Assembly: GCA_009746045.1 (NCBI GenBank)
Contig: RPFO01001861.1
Coordinates: forward strand, 1-47,500
From: Mesostigma viride
Taxonomy: Eukaryota; Streptophyta; Mesostigmatophyceae; Mesostigmatales; Mesostigmataceae
DNA: 47,500 nucleotides
Direction: 5' to 3'
Below are positions 37,301 to 46,832 of the stretch, piece by piece. Under the pieces are notes generated by a model that had not been told where the DNA came from, did no database searches, and saw only the letters and a list, made by a program, of their open reading frames with translations. Position numbers and translations under genes: made by a program. Numbering within the stretch: position 1 is the first letter of the stretch; every line of letters begins with the position of its first letter.

Positions 37301-40300
37301 AGGTCCGACGGCTGCGAGAGAAAAGGTTGACAAGACAATTAGCGGGTATACACGATTCTTAATTCGTTAATTAGTCACGTGCCGTGCTGGTCGACACCTG
37401 CGAGGGGAGGCAACCCATTTCAAATACATAGGCAAGACTGGGTGGTAAAACAGCGGCCAACAGCCCTGGGAAGGTGGATGACGCATCAAGCCAGTTCCAT
37501 GGCATTTGCTCACCCTGATTGTGAACCAAGCCAACCATACGGGCATCTGTCATCTGTCCTGGCTCAGGCAGGCCAGAGCACATTGTAACTAATATTGATC
37601 AGTTTCTAAAGACATCTGCGGCCACTTGTTTGTGCTCTCAAAGTGCTGAGAACTTCAAGTTGCGGGTTTGGGGTTTAGTGCAACAAACAGGTACCGACAA
37701 GCGAACCTGACGTGATGGGCTTTGAGGCAACTAAGCAATAGCATTTGAAAGTTGGTACAATCAACACCTTGATGCAAGCTAGCCAGCTAGCCAGCCAGCA
37801 GGCCGGCCATTCAGCCAGGCACTATTAGATCCGATCGTCAGCTTGCAATCTGGTTACCCAACCCCACCCGGCTGTCCATGTAGTACCTGCAAAAGGCATG
37901 TGCATGAAGACCCTGAACATGCTTGCTAGCACATGCCACGAGGAACACCTGCGCACGTGCGATTCAAGGCCACCAAACTACCGTCTCACACTGTGGGATT
38001 CTCTACAACAGTGTAACAGCGCGCAGGGATTTTTACCTGACAAGGCCAGACTGGGACTCGAAACAAGAAATTCCGCTGCCGATTCTACTAAAAATCTACA
38101 GGCATTTCAGGTGGCAGTTTCACCGCAGATCTACACGCAGTTTCATTGACAGCCCTATGGCCAGTTCTATGGGCATTTCTAACGGCACCACCTCCGTGGC
38201 AATAATTGGCAGCGCAGCAAATGCCTACTGCTTGGATGTCCAATGGCACATCCACACAGAGGCCGCACGCCGCTTCGTCACACAACTTTCCACAACCACC
38301 CGCTACAGTACAACCAAGACACAATACATACCCAAGACGATGCCCAAGACTCCATCTGGCAACGACCAGTGGCCAAGTAGGGTCTGCATACGTGCTATTG
38401 ATTAGGTAAGGTCTGCCTACCACCAGGATGGGCGCATCTGACTGGACATCCACCAGCCGGCCCTCCTTGCAGGCGACCAGGCCTCGGGCAGGGGACCCCC
38501 GCGACGACACAGGGATGGGCCATGGGAGGCGGAAGTTGGCGTTGCCTTGCGCCTTGACCCAGCCGCCCTGCGAATGAACGACACCGGTGGATGGAGAGCA
38601 GCGTGGGATGAGAATGGCACAAGGCCATCCGAGTAACATTAATTAATTAATTAATTAATTAATTAATCAAAGTTTGAGGCGATCCGACTGATTCATTGAA
38701 TGCAGGGAACTGCGCCACGTGGGTACCAATAAAGGAACCTTCAACGTCTACACACAACGGTCGAGAAGGAGGGAGGGCGCCCTAGCTTCTGTCACTGCCT
38801 CAAGCGGGCAGCCCCCAGAGGACTCCCTCTCGATCATTATGCAGGCCCAAGACCACCCGATGGATGGCTGTACCGAGCGCAGATTCATTCACGCGCCTCC
38901 GTTGGGAGAGTCACGGGGTACTGACTTTTGGAGTAGATACCTGTCATCCGTGTTGAATACCGCGCGCCGTTGGATCGATGAATGCATGGCTATTAAATCG
39001 GAACATAACTCCGTTGGGATGCATGGCTATACGGAGCCTGTAATGCATCGGCCAGTAGAGGACCGAATGCGTACTGGATGGGGGTAGGGGGCAGCATAGT
39101 GCATACTAATTAATTAATAAATTTATTGATCAACATGTGACTGTATACATATATGCCTTGAGACAGTCAGATAGACGGTCGCCAGGATAGAGTGCGTAGA
39201 TGAGTGGAGAGCTGAATGCGTGCCCGGTAGGGGGAGGGGGCAGGACAGCATTGCGTTCGACATGAGGGCATACAAAGTGCCGCTGAGGGGCACTCGTATA
39301 GCGAAGCACGCGGATAAGGGCACGCTAACAGGGAATCCAAGGCGTTACATGCCTAAATCGGGCCACTTTTCAGACCTTGTAGTAGTGCTTCACTCGTGCT
39401 GGCACAAGTCCGCATGTAGTGCAAACGGTAGCGCAATGTCGAACTAGTGCGCACAGTAGCCCAATGTCGAACTGGTGTGCACAGTAGCCCAATGTCTAGT
39501 CTGACTCTGCTTAAAACTGGGTGGCCAGCGCGGAGGGTTAACGTTATAGATGGGCAGAGGGACAAGTACCAGCCGCGATGCTTCCTTGCAAAGGTGGGTA
39601 CTTATTTCTTGACCGTAATTAAGCGATAGCCACCTGTAGGACGATGGTCCACACGACCACTCACATTGTGATCATGGATGACAAATTCCAGGGACTGCAG
39701 GACAGGGAGCTCGAATTCCCACCACCTCCTGGGATCTGCCAGGGAGCTGCACGGCAGCAGGTTGAGGATTGGCGACATCGTCTCGCCCGGAAGCTTGGTC
39801 CACTCTTTCCCTGGCCCTCCGAAATGGATGAACGGCTGCTTCCATTCTGAGAGATGGTAGACCTTGATCGTGGAGGAGGAGCCCCCGGCTACGAAGCGAA
39901 AGCAACGCGAGGAAAGCACAAGGGATGCGATGCCGGGGTATGTTTCAGGTCGAGCCGAGCATGCTGCGAAATACGCGGCCATTTGAGGTCGTGTTGCATC
40001 TGGCAGATTCGGAGATTTGCCATCCAAATATTCAATGTCCGGACACGTAACAGCACGAGCGTGCTGGTAACATACATTGCTCGTTTTTTCTGACCGCTGA
40101 CGTTGTGTTCAGCCGGGGAGTTGTCTTGGATGCTTGAAGCACATGTCCACCGATACGAAAAGGAACGTTGTACACGGTTTGAGATTGTAAACCTCTGAAA
40201 TTATGATGAAGCAGTCTTTCCTTTCGATGACTCCTCTGTTCAACAATGCTGACAATTCGCGTCCCGATGGTCGGGTTGCTAATATAAAGCCTATTTGCCG

Positions 40301-40325
40301 GACTGCAAGGCGCCAAACCTGCCAT
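28398..40325 (-). CDS. SPP: Starch-binding CBM25/53 - sucrose-6-phosphate phosphatase fusion
   Basis: Ten exons on the minus strand: 40325-40076, 39888-39665, 38567-38421, 36973-36862, 34940-34849, 34113-34036, 32669-32568, 31684-31599, 30058-29866, 28520-28398. All nine introns are GT-AG and every phase joins. The CDS is 1407 bp, giving 468 residues. Residues 1-83 are basic, hydroxyl-rich and begin MAGLAPCSPANRL, like a plastid transit peptide. Residues about 84-180 match a CBM25/CBM53 starch-binding module (TIKVYHLSEW, FIHFGGPGKEW, WWEFELP, LEFVIHDHN, GNANFRLPWP). Residues 208-468 form an HAD-IIB sucrose-phosphate phosphatase: nucleophile motif VSDLDGTM (D210, D212), SSGRS (motif II, S in place of the usual T), K381 in AGGKK, GDSGND (D404, D408), and a C-terminal AAMAHGILEGL. 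The length fits single-domain SPPs (about 245-260), without the plant C-terminal extension. SPP hydrolyses sucrose 6-phosphate to sucrose. Fused to a starch binder it may work at starch in the plastid, which is inference. An alternative in-frame start lies at 40373. The first exon is the least certain part. Confidence 0.85.
29490..29860. repeat. Degenerate CCATCTGCCATGATCAGCC repeats in intron 9
   Basis: Irregular repeats of GCCACCATCTGCCA, GCCATGATCAGCC and CATCTGCCACC fill the intron just downstream of exon 9 of the phosphatase gene. One unit carries a second copy of the exon end plus donor (29757). Confidence 0.7.
30594..30713 (+). repeat. 71-bp tandem duplication in intron 8
   Basis: CCCCGGCTCGGTATGGGA and GGGATCATAAGAACAGGCAC recur at a spacing of 71 bp. 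The unit also contains two internal ATGGGATCCTATGGGATCAT copies. Confidence 0.75.
33339..33561 (+). repeat. 32-bp minisatellite in intron 6
   Basis: About seven copies of a 32 bp unit containing GATGCTAGCTTAGACTGGGG and ACAGGGGGGATA, with a few single-base variants (GATAGG, GAGAGG, GGAGAC). Confidence 0.9.
33580..33818 (+). repeat. 33-bp minisatellite in intron 6
   Basis: About seven copies of a 33 bp unit with ATCAAGGCAAACGATGCTGG and ACACACGCT or ACACCCCAT. As 33 is a multiple of three it opens frames with an 11-residue periodicity on both strands. It lies inside an intron of the phosphatase gene, so I do not treat those frames as coding. Confidence 0.9.
34602..34806. repeat. (CCCCCCTT)n polypyrimidine tract in intron 5
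   Basis: About 200 bp of C-runs broken by TT, ending in longer C-runs with CACCCA. On the transcribed (minus) sense this is a G-rich, almost pure-purine (GGGGGGAA)n tract beginning about 45 nt after the donor of exon 5 (34849). Such tracts can form G-quadruplex or triplex structures. Confidence 0.92.
35441..36538 (+). repeat. 38-bp minisatellite in intron 4, ~29 copies
   Basis: Unit of 38 bp with TACTATTTGTGTGCTGTTCT and AATGCCACATAGGTATGC, repeated about 29 times over 1098 bp with very few variants (TACCATTT, GCTAGTCT, CACGTAGG, CACATGGG). The uniformity indicates recent amplification. It occupies more than half of the 1.9 kb intron between exons 4 and 5 of the phosphatase gene. Confidence 0.95.
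36974..37401 (-). repeat. Ladder of decayed exon-4 starts with acceptor sites
   Basis: Upstream of the true exon 4 start (36973, CAG then GTGTCCGACCTGGACGGCAC), minus-strand copies of the same acceptor and exon edge occur at 37163 (CAG-GTGTCGGACTTGGACTG), 37311 (CAG-CCGTCGGACCTGGAAGA) and 37397 (CAG-GTGTCGACCAGCACGGC), with a more decayed one at 37063. Flanks of the 37063 and 37163 copies also match (GTTGATGGTGATCAGCCACG versus GTTGATAGTGATCAGCCATG). None continues as a full exon. Confidence 0.75.
38638..38669. repeat. (TTAA/ATTA)n microsatellite in intron 2
   Basis: About eight AATT tetramers in a row, located in the second intron of the phosphatase gene. Confidence 0.9.
39425..39510 (+). 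repeat. ~33-bp triple repeat in intron 2
   Basis: GTAGCGCAATGTCGAACTAG, GTAGCCCAATGTCGAACTGG and GTAGCCCAATGTCTAGTCTG follow each other, joined by TGCGCACA or TGTGCACA. Confidence 0.6.
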
Positions 40326-41411
40326 CGTTACGGCAGTAAATTTCTCAGAGAAGCAGAGAATTCTGGTATGCACCGGAGCGTTACGAAGTGCTAAGCCCTA
40401 ATTATAATTCGTAATGATGGGGAAACGCCCTAATTTCATTATGTCCGGAACAATGCTAACCATTCTACGGCCCAAAACCTTCTTGGTACAGACCGTTCAC
40501 AAAGTGGAAGGATCTGCTAAATGCTTGTTTGGCGCAGGAATGCACGCTATGGAAGCTCGCCAAAATTTTGCATCTCTGTAGGCTAGCCAACAAGAGCGTC
40601 GATTCTGCCTGCGTGCCATGTCTCACTGAGACACTTCAGCCATTTTCTACCAGTTAGGCTTGACTATCTTGCATTCCGTCAGCTGATCCCTTTCTTCAAA
40701 CCAGTAAAAATACTTATGACGTAATGAAAAAAAAACTTTGACAAACGTTTACCGAAACTTTCCCTACGTAGCAGAGAATTTCTGCAGCCGCTGTCCACTT
40801 GGCATTGCGAACAAACAGGCTTGTTTTGCAGCCGCGCTTTTGAAATGCGCGCCAAACTTGCTAGAGGGGAGGACAGCACAGAAGACGGACATAACCACTG
40901 ATCAAATTACCTATCGCATTTGTCATCTTCAAGGCTTGAGCGGCCAAGGCCGAGCGGATCCCACTCTCTTCAACGCCCAGGTAACAAGTATACCCTCCGA
41001 GCTTAACGTGGCCAGCAAGCTCATGGATAGCATGGTATCGCTTGCACAGTGAATTACGAGTGGGCGATTCTAGATGCACCGCGGTGTACATTAAGTTGCA
41101 AACCACGCTACCACGTCAAGCGTTAGACTTGCATACTGCGGCTGGCTAACATGGGCAGCCTGGACGATGTTGTTTTAGACGGGCTGCCGTAAAGGCAACC
41201 TGGCAATACCCGTCCATTCAAGTCTATCGCGACAGTCATCATCGCTTGACTGTACAGGCAGCGAGGGTGCATGGCATACTACTACAGCCAAAATGGGATC
41301 TAGTCGTGACGACCAGGTCGCGGATATCTCGTCTCAGATAATCAGCGATCATAAGCGGGTTGTGAGCGAATCTCCGACAATCTTATAGCACAGCAATTTT
41401 CAGAAATCAAA
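40326..41411. promoter_or_regulatory. Divergent intergenic region, likely shared promoter
   Basis: 1086 bp separate the start codon of the phosphatase fusion (minus) from that of the acidic nuclear protein gene (plus), so both promoters must lie here. I see no firm TATA box. A 104-codon open frame on the plus strand (40738-41052) and overlapping minus-strand frames exist without family signal. GGGCAGCC near 41153 and GGGCTGCC near 41179 form a weak hairpin. Confidence 0.4.
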
Positions 41412-44400
41412 ATGGATAAAAGGGCAAGAAGTAGACCCAACTACAACGAGATGTGCATGGACTCGGACAGCGACTCGGACTTTGGGACGTCCTCTAAGAA
41501 GCCCGACAGCAAGCTGTCTCTGAGAAGGAAAATGAGCGTCAAAGTAAGTCCGTACTTAAATCATATTGTCTGCCACGTTTTAGTAACTCCGTGGTCCTCA
41601 CGGTCCGATGTCGCTTTCATTCAGTAGCGCATGTAGTACATCAAGACGCAGCTCTATGTAAACGCGCAATGTCGATTGCATCATTGCGCGGGCTCTTGCA
41701 GGAACGAGCCGAGCTCGCCCAGCTCCAACGGGCGCTGGAGCTCTCAAAGCAGGAGGCGTTGAAAAAGCGCTCAGTACCGCCAGAGGAACACGGCGCCGCG
41801 GGCCCTAGCGGGTGTGCCACGAGTTCCTCACCTCATGCCCCCAAAGATGTCGATGTGATTGCAGACTCGGAAAGTGACCGGGAAGGCGAAGGCCAAACCG
41901 CAAATGCTGGCTCTGGCCAAGAAAGGACAGTCCAGGTCGTACCAGAGAACCCAGCCCGTGCAAAGCCTCTTCGGGCAGCCGGTGAGGCGGCAGGCCCCGC
42001 TGCCGCTACTCTTGTGACAGATGCTAGCTGCGAGCCAGTTCTAGATGAGTGCTCCCCGACCACTAAATTTTCCCCTGCGAACCTCGCGAAAGCTAGCCCT
42101 GGCAGCCGCTACCTGAAATCGAAGAGGAAAGCTCGGGCGGCGGTGTTGAGTGACAGTTCTAGTGGTTCGGAGGATGACGACTGGCATGAGGGCGGCGACG
42201 ACTTCAACGCAGAGGAGGAGGATGACATGGGGGAAGAGGAGGAGGACTATGATGATGAGGAGGAGGAAACTCCCAAGAAGAAGAAGAAGAAGGCGACAAA
42301 GGCAAAGCCTGCGAAGGAAACGGGCAAGGCGAAAAAGCAAGCCGCACCAAAGGTAAGCATGTAATGAGCATGACCTTTGGCCAAAGGTGAGCATGCAATG
42401 AGCAGTATGTTTATCTGGCGATGTTACTGGGCATCCTTGCCCACAATGGGCAGAGATACCCGTGCTGATACTCACGGATGTCCCAGAACATGTTGCAGCA
42501 GCAAAAGAGACAGATCTATTGCATGGGGCTGTGACCGGTATGACATGCGCTTTGACCTGCCTGACGATTGTTGGGTGGTCTGGCGGCAAGTGCACCTCTT
42601 CCTTAGGTATGCTTAAAAATAAATGTTTAAGATTATGAATCTTTAAAACTATTATTAAATACTACTATAAGATATACTGGTACACGTCCCCTCTTGTACA
42701 CGAGCCCCCAGTTATGAGATCAAACCACACGGCACGTTAAGGAATGCGGCGATCCCAATCAAGCATGGTGCATGGTCTCAAGAACCCAGGCAATCGTCAG
42801 CCATCCCATTGTCACCATCAGATGAGGACGATTGCTCTTCTGGCCCTACCATGGACAAAATGTCGTTGCAACCCACCCCAGCCCGCTCTGCGTCCCGCCC
42901 CGCCCCGCCCCGCCCCGCCCCGCCCCGCCCCGCCCCGCCCCGCCCCGCCCCGCCCCGCCCCGCCCCGCCCCGCCCCGCCCCGCCCCGCCCCGCCCCGCCC
43001 CGCCCCGCCCCGCCCCGCCCCGCCCCGCCCCGCCCCGCCCCGCCCCGCCCCAGAATTAACATGTACGGGCATGGGTATGCTCGCCACACCCTGGAGCAAG
43101 CCATTTCCACCGCCTCATGCGCCATGTGCTGGCATGTCCACACATAAACTTATACTTGCACACTTACACATAATATTTCTGCTTGTTTCCTTATTAACAT
43201 TAATTTTCTTCTTGCACTCTTATAGGCTATATAAGGTTACTGGGGCTTAGTAAGATATTTCTACTTGTTTCCTCACTACTGTCAATTATCTACTTGCACG
43301 CGACAATGGGCACACCTGCAGGGTGAAAGCAAGTCCAAGAAGAAGACAACTGGGGAAGCAGCAGAGGGCTTCACAACACCATCATACCCAGCGACCCACA
43401 CGCCTGCGCTCCCCCGCCCCTATGCATCCCTACAACGACCGGCTCCCGCCCCGTTGCTGTCGCGTCCACCCGAGCATTGCCTCACAGCATCCGCACCGGC
43501 AGCGACAAGTATTGCCGTGGCCGGTGCGGCCGCCAGCACACTCCGTACGGGTCCACCTCTCGCCTCCGTGACCGGTGCGGCTGCCAGCTCACTGAGTATG
43601 GCCACTCCCGCGATGGCAGTTGCGAGGCCGGCCCCTGCAGTCAGCGCTCCAGGTATGTACCGCATGCCACGTACCATCCCCAAGGTCCCCAACACCATAC
43701 CATGACATGCACAGCCACGCACAGCCACGCACAGCCACGCACAGCCATGCACAGCCACGCACGGCCACACACTGGCGCTTCACACCGCAACCCCATAGCC
43801 ATGCACCCTTCCCAATGTCCCCAATACCATACCAAAGCGCTGCACCGTTCCCGTTGCGTTTAATCACTGTTTTCTGCTCTGTGCCCTGGCAAGAGCCCCG
43901 GGCATTTGTTTATGAGCCAGCTCTTGCGGCGGCCTCATTATGTTCTTGACTATATTCCCCTTCCCCACCGCATCTGCCTTGCCCACCGCAAGCTCCCTAT
44001 CGCCTCCACCCATTTCGTGTCCTACTCGAACCGCAAATCCACCCCTATGCCCATTCATGCCGATGGTACCTGGGTTGCTGGGTCCACGGCCCTCCTCCCC
44101 ATCCCCATCCCCATCATTCATCCCATCCGCATTCTCCGCGCCATGCATCGTGCATGGCCAGGATGCAAACAATCTTCATACCTGCACAACATGTTCGCTG
44201 CCTGCAAAGCCAGGTGGCATCGCCACCAATGATCTCCCCAGCCTCATGATCACAGTGGAGCCTCACGTTCAGTGCAGTCTGCTTGTGTTAATTTATGGGC
44301 ATAGCAGAGCAGGGAGGTTCACAGGAGCTACATGATGCCAGCGTCGGGTTGGTTATGACCAGGCCTCACTCCTGTATTGATGCCAATGTGAGGTTTGGGT

Positions 44401-45365
44401 ATCCTGAAACCACCCCGCTACCCCATGTGCTTTCACAAGTATACCTGCTGCTTTCTGTCTGTTTGTTTTTTTCCTCGGCGCCCCGCATACTGGCATCTGG
44501 TACTTTGCCAGTAATCCGTGATGCATATGATCATGCTTTTGCCAATAATGATGTTCATGATGCTGCTGCTAAAAAATAACTGATGAATACTACCCCTCGG
44601 GGGGGGCACCTCCTGGGAGCTTGGTCGCTGTTTGTGTTTGCTGGTCATGAAGCCCGGCTGTGCTTTGATCACTTAACGACTGTTCCCGAGTACAACCCAT
44701 CATCGTGTGGCTGGCTTCCCCCCCACGCAGCCACTGTGCCAAGGCCACTGTCCACGCTGCCTTCGCCGGCCACACCATGTCCTGCACATGAAACCGCGGG
44801 CGGCAGCGGCGGCAGCGGTATCAGCACTGGCAGTGGTGGCGGCAGCAGCAGTGGCGGCGGTGGTAGTGGCAGCACACCGTTGCCAAAGCTGGCGTCGGGC
44901 ACGCTCATGTGTCGCCTGCTGACCCAATCAGGTGGGGCTTTGTGTTCATGCGCGTCTTGTTGTGGTCTGTTCATGTATGCAGTCTATTCATGTATAGTTC
45001 ATGCGTGCCTGGTTGTGGTCTATTGATGTATGCGGTCTATTTATGCACTGTTCATGCGTACCTTGTTGAGGTCTAATCATGTATGTGTTCTATTCTAGTC
45101 TCGTTCATGCGTGCCTTGTTGCGGTCATTAATGCAGACTTTGCTAACCAACAGCATTAGTAACAAATAACTGTGCTCATTGCGCTGTGCTAGTTGGTTAA
45201 TTATTGTGGTCAAGTTCATTTCGGCGAACAGCCCCGACTGCTGTTGCGGTAAATGCAAACGGGGCAGAGAATATTGTTGATGTCGAAGCAGGCATGGCAG
45301 TGACCACGGCCACCGCAGTGGGAGCTGACTTGGAGAGGTCAAAGACAGGAGTTTTCCAGGCCTAA
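41412..45365 (+). CDS. Acidic/basic nuclear protein, RAD51AP1/NUCKS-like N terminus with UIM-like motif
   Basis: Five exons: 41412-41543, 41702-42352, 43322-43652, 44731-44931, 45232-45365. All four introns are GT-AG and the phases (0, 0, 1, 1) join to 1449 bp, giving 482 residues. The start AAAATGG has A at -3. Residues 6-25 (RSRPNYNEMCMDSDSDSDFG) resemble the R-x-x-x-NYSQF-x-SD-rich start of RAD51AP1/NUCKS proteins. Residues 48-61 (ELAQLQRALELSKQ) fit a ubiquitin-interacting motif, LxxALxxS. KSKRKAR is a basic nuclear-localisation-like stretch. About 195-234 is strongly acidic, 236-275 lysine-rich, exon 3 is Ala/Pro-rich and exon 4 has a Gly/Ser linker. Probably a chromatin or DNA-repair accessory protein, by analogy only. 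The family assignment is weak and the gene structure is stronger. The C terminus (ends SKTGVFQA) matches nothing I know, and a further exon inside the 969 bp second intron cannot be excluded. Confidence 0.65.
42353..42400 (+). repeat. Duplicated donor site after exon 2
   Basis: CCAAAG-GTAAGCATGTAATGAGCA at the true exon 2 end (42352) is repeated 34 bp downstream as CCAAAG-GTGAGCATGCAATG. Using the second donor would read into an in-frame stop (GTAAGCATGTAA), so the first site is the coding one. Confidence 0.75.
42896..43051 (+). repeat. (CCCCG)31 microsatellite in intron 2
   Basis: About 31 perfect copies of the pentamer CCCCG, i.e. GGGGC on the minus strand, between exons 2 and 3 of the nuclear-protein gene. 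Long Pro-Ala-Pro-Arg open frames here are repeat artefacts. Confidence 0.97.
43706..43775 (+). repeat. CACAGCCACG decamer repeats in intron 3
   Basis: CACAGCCACG or CACAGCCATG units follow each other about six times shortly after the donor of exon 3. Confidence 0.75.
44943..45130 (+). repeat. ~53-bp imperfect tandem repeat in intron 4
   Basis: GTTCATGCGTGCCTTGTTG-type units with TGGTCTATTCATGTATGC recur at about 44944, 44998, 45050 and 45103, filling most of the 300 bp intron before the last exon. Confidence 0.75.
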
Positions 45366-46433
45366 CATCGAGCAGGCTTTTATTCCGCTCATATTTCCAG
45401 AGATCGTTTCACCTTTTTGCCAAGGCATGCCAGTGCTATGTGATGATTGGCTCTGTGATCAGTTGTTCAGTGCGGCTACTAGTACGGTGTTACTGCAGGA
45501 TAGCAGGCAGATGACTCAATGATGGACTAGAACTATGACGCCAAGGCTCTGTGTGGCACCGTTGTATAGCACAAGGCGCTTTTACTTAGGGGCCTCACGA
45601 AGAGTTGACACTGTTGGTCTCGGTCCCAGTCGGTGGATCACCAAGTCCCTCGTGTGATTAGGTCTGAGTACCGGCTACCAGCACCAGGGCTTAAGCACCA
45701 GTGCTTGTCTTGTCTCTATCAGCTTACAGCCTTGTGCAGGAAACGGCTCATCTTCCGTTCATAACAATACCGCTCTGCACATTCCCCTTCCGCTGAGCTC
45801 ATCCCCTTTGCCCCCTGCCTGCATCACTGAGAGCCGAACTTGTTGCAGAGGCCCACAACATGCATTTCTTGTTCTCATGAGGAAACCATGGTCCATGCGG
45901 CTTTAGTGGTTCCTGATGACAGTAGCTCTGGATGAGCAGTTAGCTAATGCCCCGAGTGATAGTCATCACGGACTGTCATGTACCTTGCTCCTGCCTACAA
46001 AGATTGCAGCACTCCTGCACAAATATCAACTTCGCTGCGCGCTCCTCAGTGGTACCCATCCCACAAACCGGTTTGGCCCGCACGCAGCAAAAACACGATG
46101 CTAGGAAGTAATTATGCAGGAACGAGGCTTTCGTCTCTGATGCTTAGTAGCTTCAAATAACGGGAACTTCAACCCTCGCATACTTGCCAAAACCCCATTC
46201 TGACATCACAACCGCTTTGCCTTGTCTAGTCCCTAACTGAACCTTGCCATGCTTAGCCACTAGTGGCGCACTGGCTTGCAGCCCAAGAGTTTCTTAATCA
46301 AGGGAGCATGCTTTCCTGTTTGACTGCCATTGCTCTGATACTCGCTCTATTGCAGCGCCAAGGATTGGCCTGTCACGAAGGTACCGGCCACCGCCACTTC
46401 ACCCTCAGCTTCATTCCACGCGTTGACGTTCCG
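45366..46433. other. 3' flank / intergenic, nothing supported
   Basis: No open frame with family signal, no RNA gene and no clear repeat. The 3' untranslated region of the upstream gene must lie in its first part. Confidence 0.4.
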
Positions 46434-46832
46434 TTATATATGGCAGCATTTCCGGCGCACTGATTTCTTTTCAAAGAGCGTCAGCAGTTGAGCTCTGCTG
46501 GGCTCCTTGGGGTCATTCCATGGGAGATGCACCTGGCCAACCTCATGGTTTTTGTGCAAATATTCTGTTTTGGCTACTCCTTTTCCTGCTCTCTGGTAGT
46601 TCTCCTTGCTGCCAGTGTGTACCCATACGTAGGCCTGCAAGCAAGCAACTAACCAAATGCTTGGGTGCATGACACCCCACGGGAAGGACATGCCGCGGAC
46701 TGGGGCATGATGCCGATCTGAACTGGACTTTGTGTGAACTTGAGATACATGGTGGGAGCATGCACAAACCAGATCATCGACATGAGTGGTGCAAGAAAAT
46801 GTTTCAAAAATATCGGCCCCCAGATATGCCAT
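46434..46832 (-). CDS. Weak open frame, unknown
   Basis: 132 codons on the minus strand, ending KKSVRRKCCHI. Composition is unbiased and without repeats, with a hydrophilic C-terminal half (KENYQRAGKGVAKTEYLHKN). No domain, signal or partner exon is recognisable. It might be an exon of a minus-strand gene or a chance frame. Confidence 0.15.
   Translation of the reverse strand: MAYLGADIFETFSCTTHVDDLVCACSHHVSQVHTKSSSDRHHAPVRGMSFPWGVMHPSIWLVACLQAYVWVHTGSKENYQRAGKGVAKTEYLHKNHEVGQVHLPWNDPKEPSRAQLLTLFEKKSVRRKCCHI

Noticed and set aside
38719-39087. 122-codon plus-strand open frame
   Set aside because: Lies within intron 2 of the minus-strand gene and has no recognisable domain. Kept only as a note.
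40738-40893. Possible upstream first exon with another transit-peptide-like start (ATG at 40893, minus)
   Set aside because: It would need a weak GTAGGG donor. The uninterrupted frame from the ATG at 40325 joins the next exon in phase without it.
42744-43250. Long PAPPRPAPP frames and Gly-Arg-Ala frames
   Set aside because: Translations of the (CCCCG)n microsatellite.
46263-46463. 66-codon plus-strand open frame with a hydrophobic stretch
   Set aside because: Too short, no family signal, and no splice partners evident.
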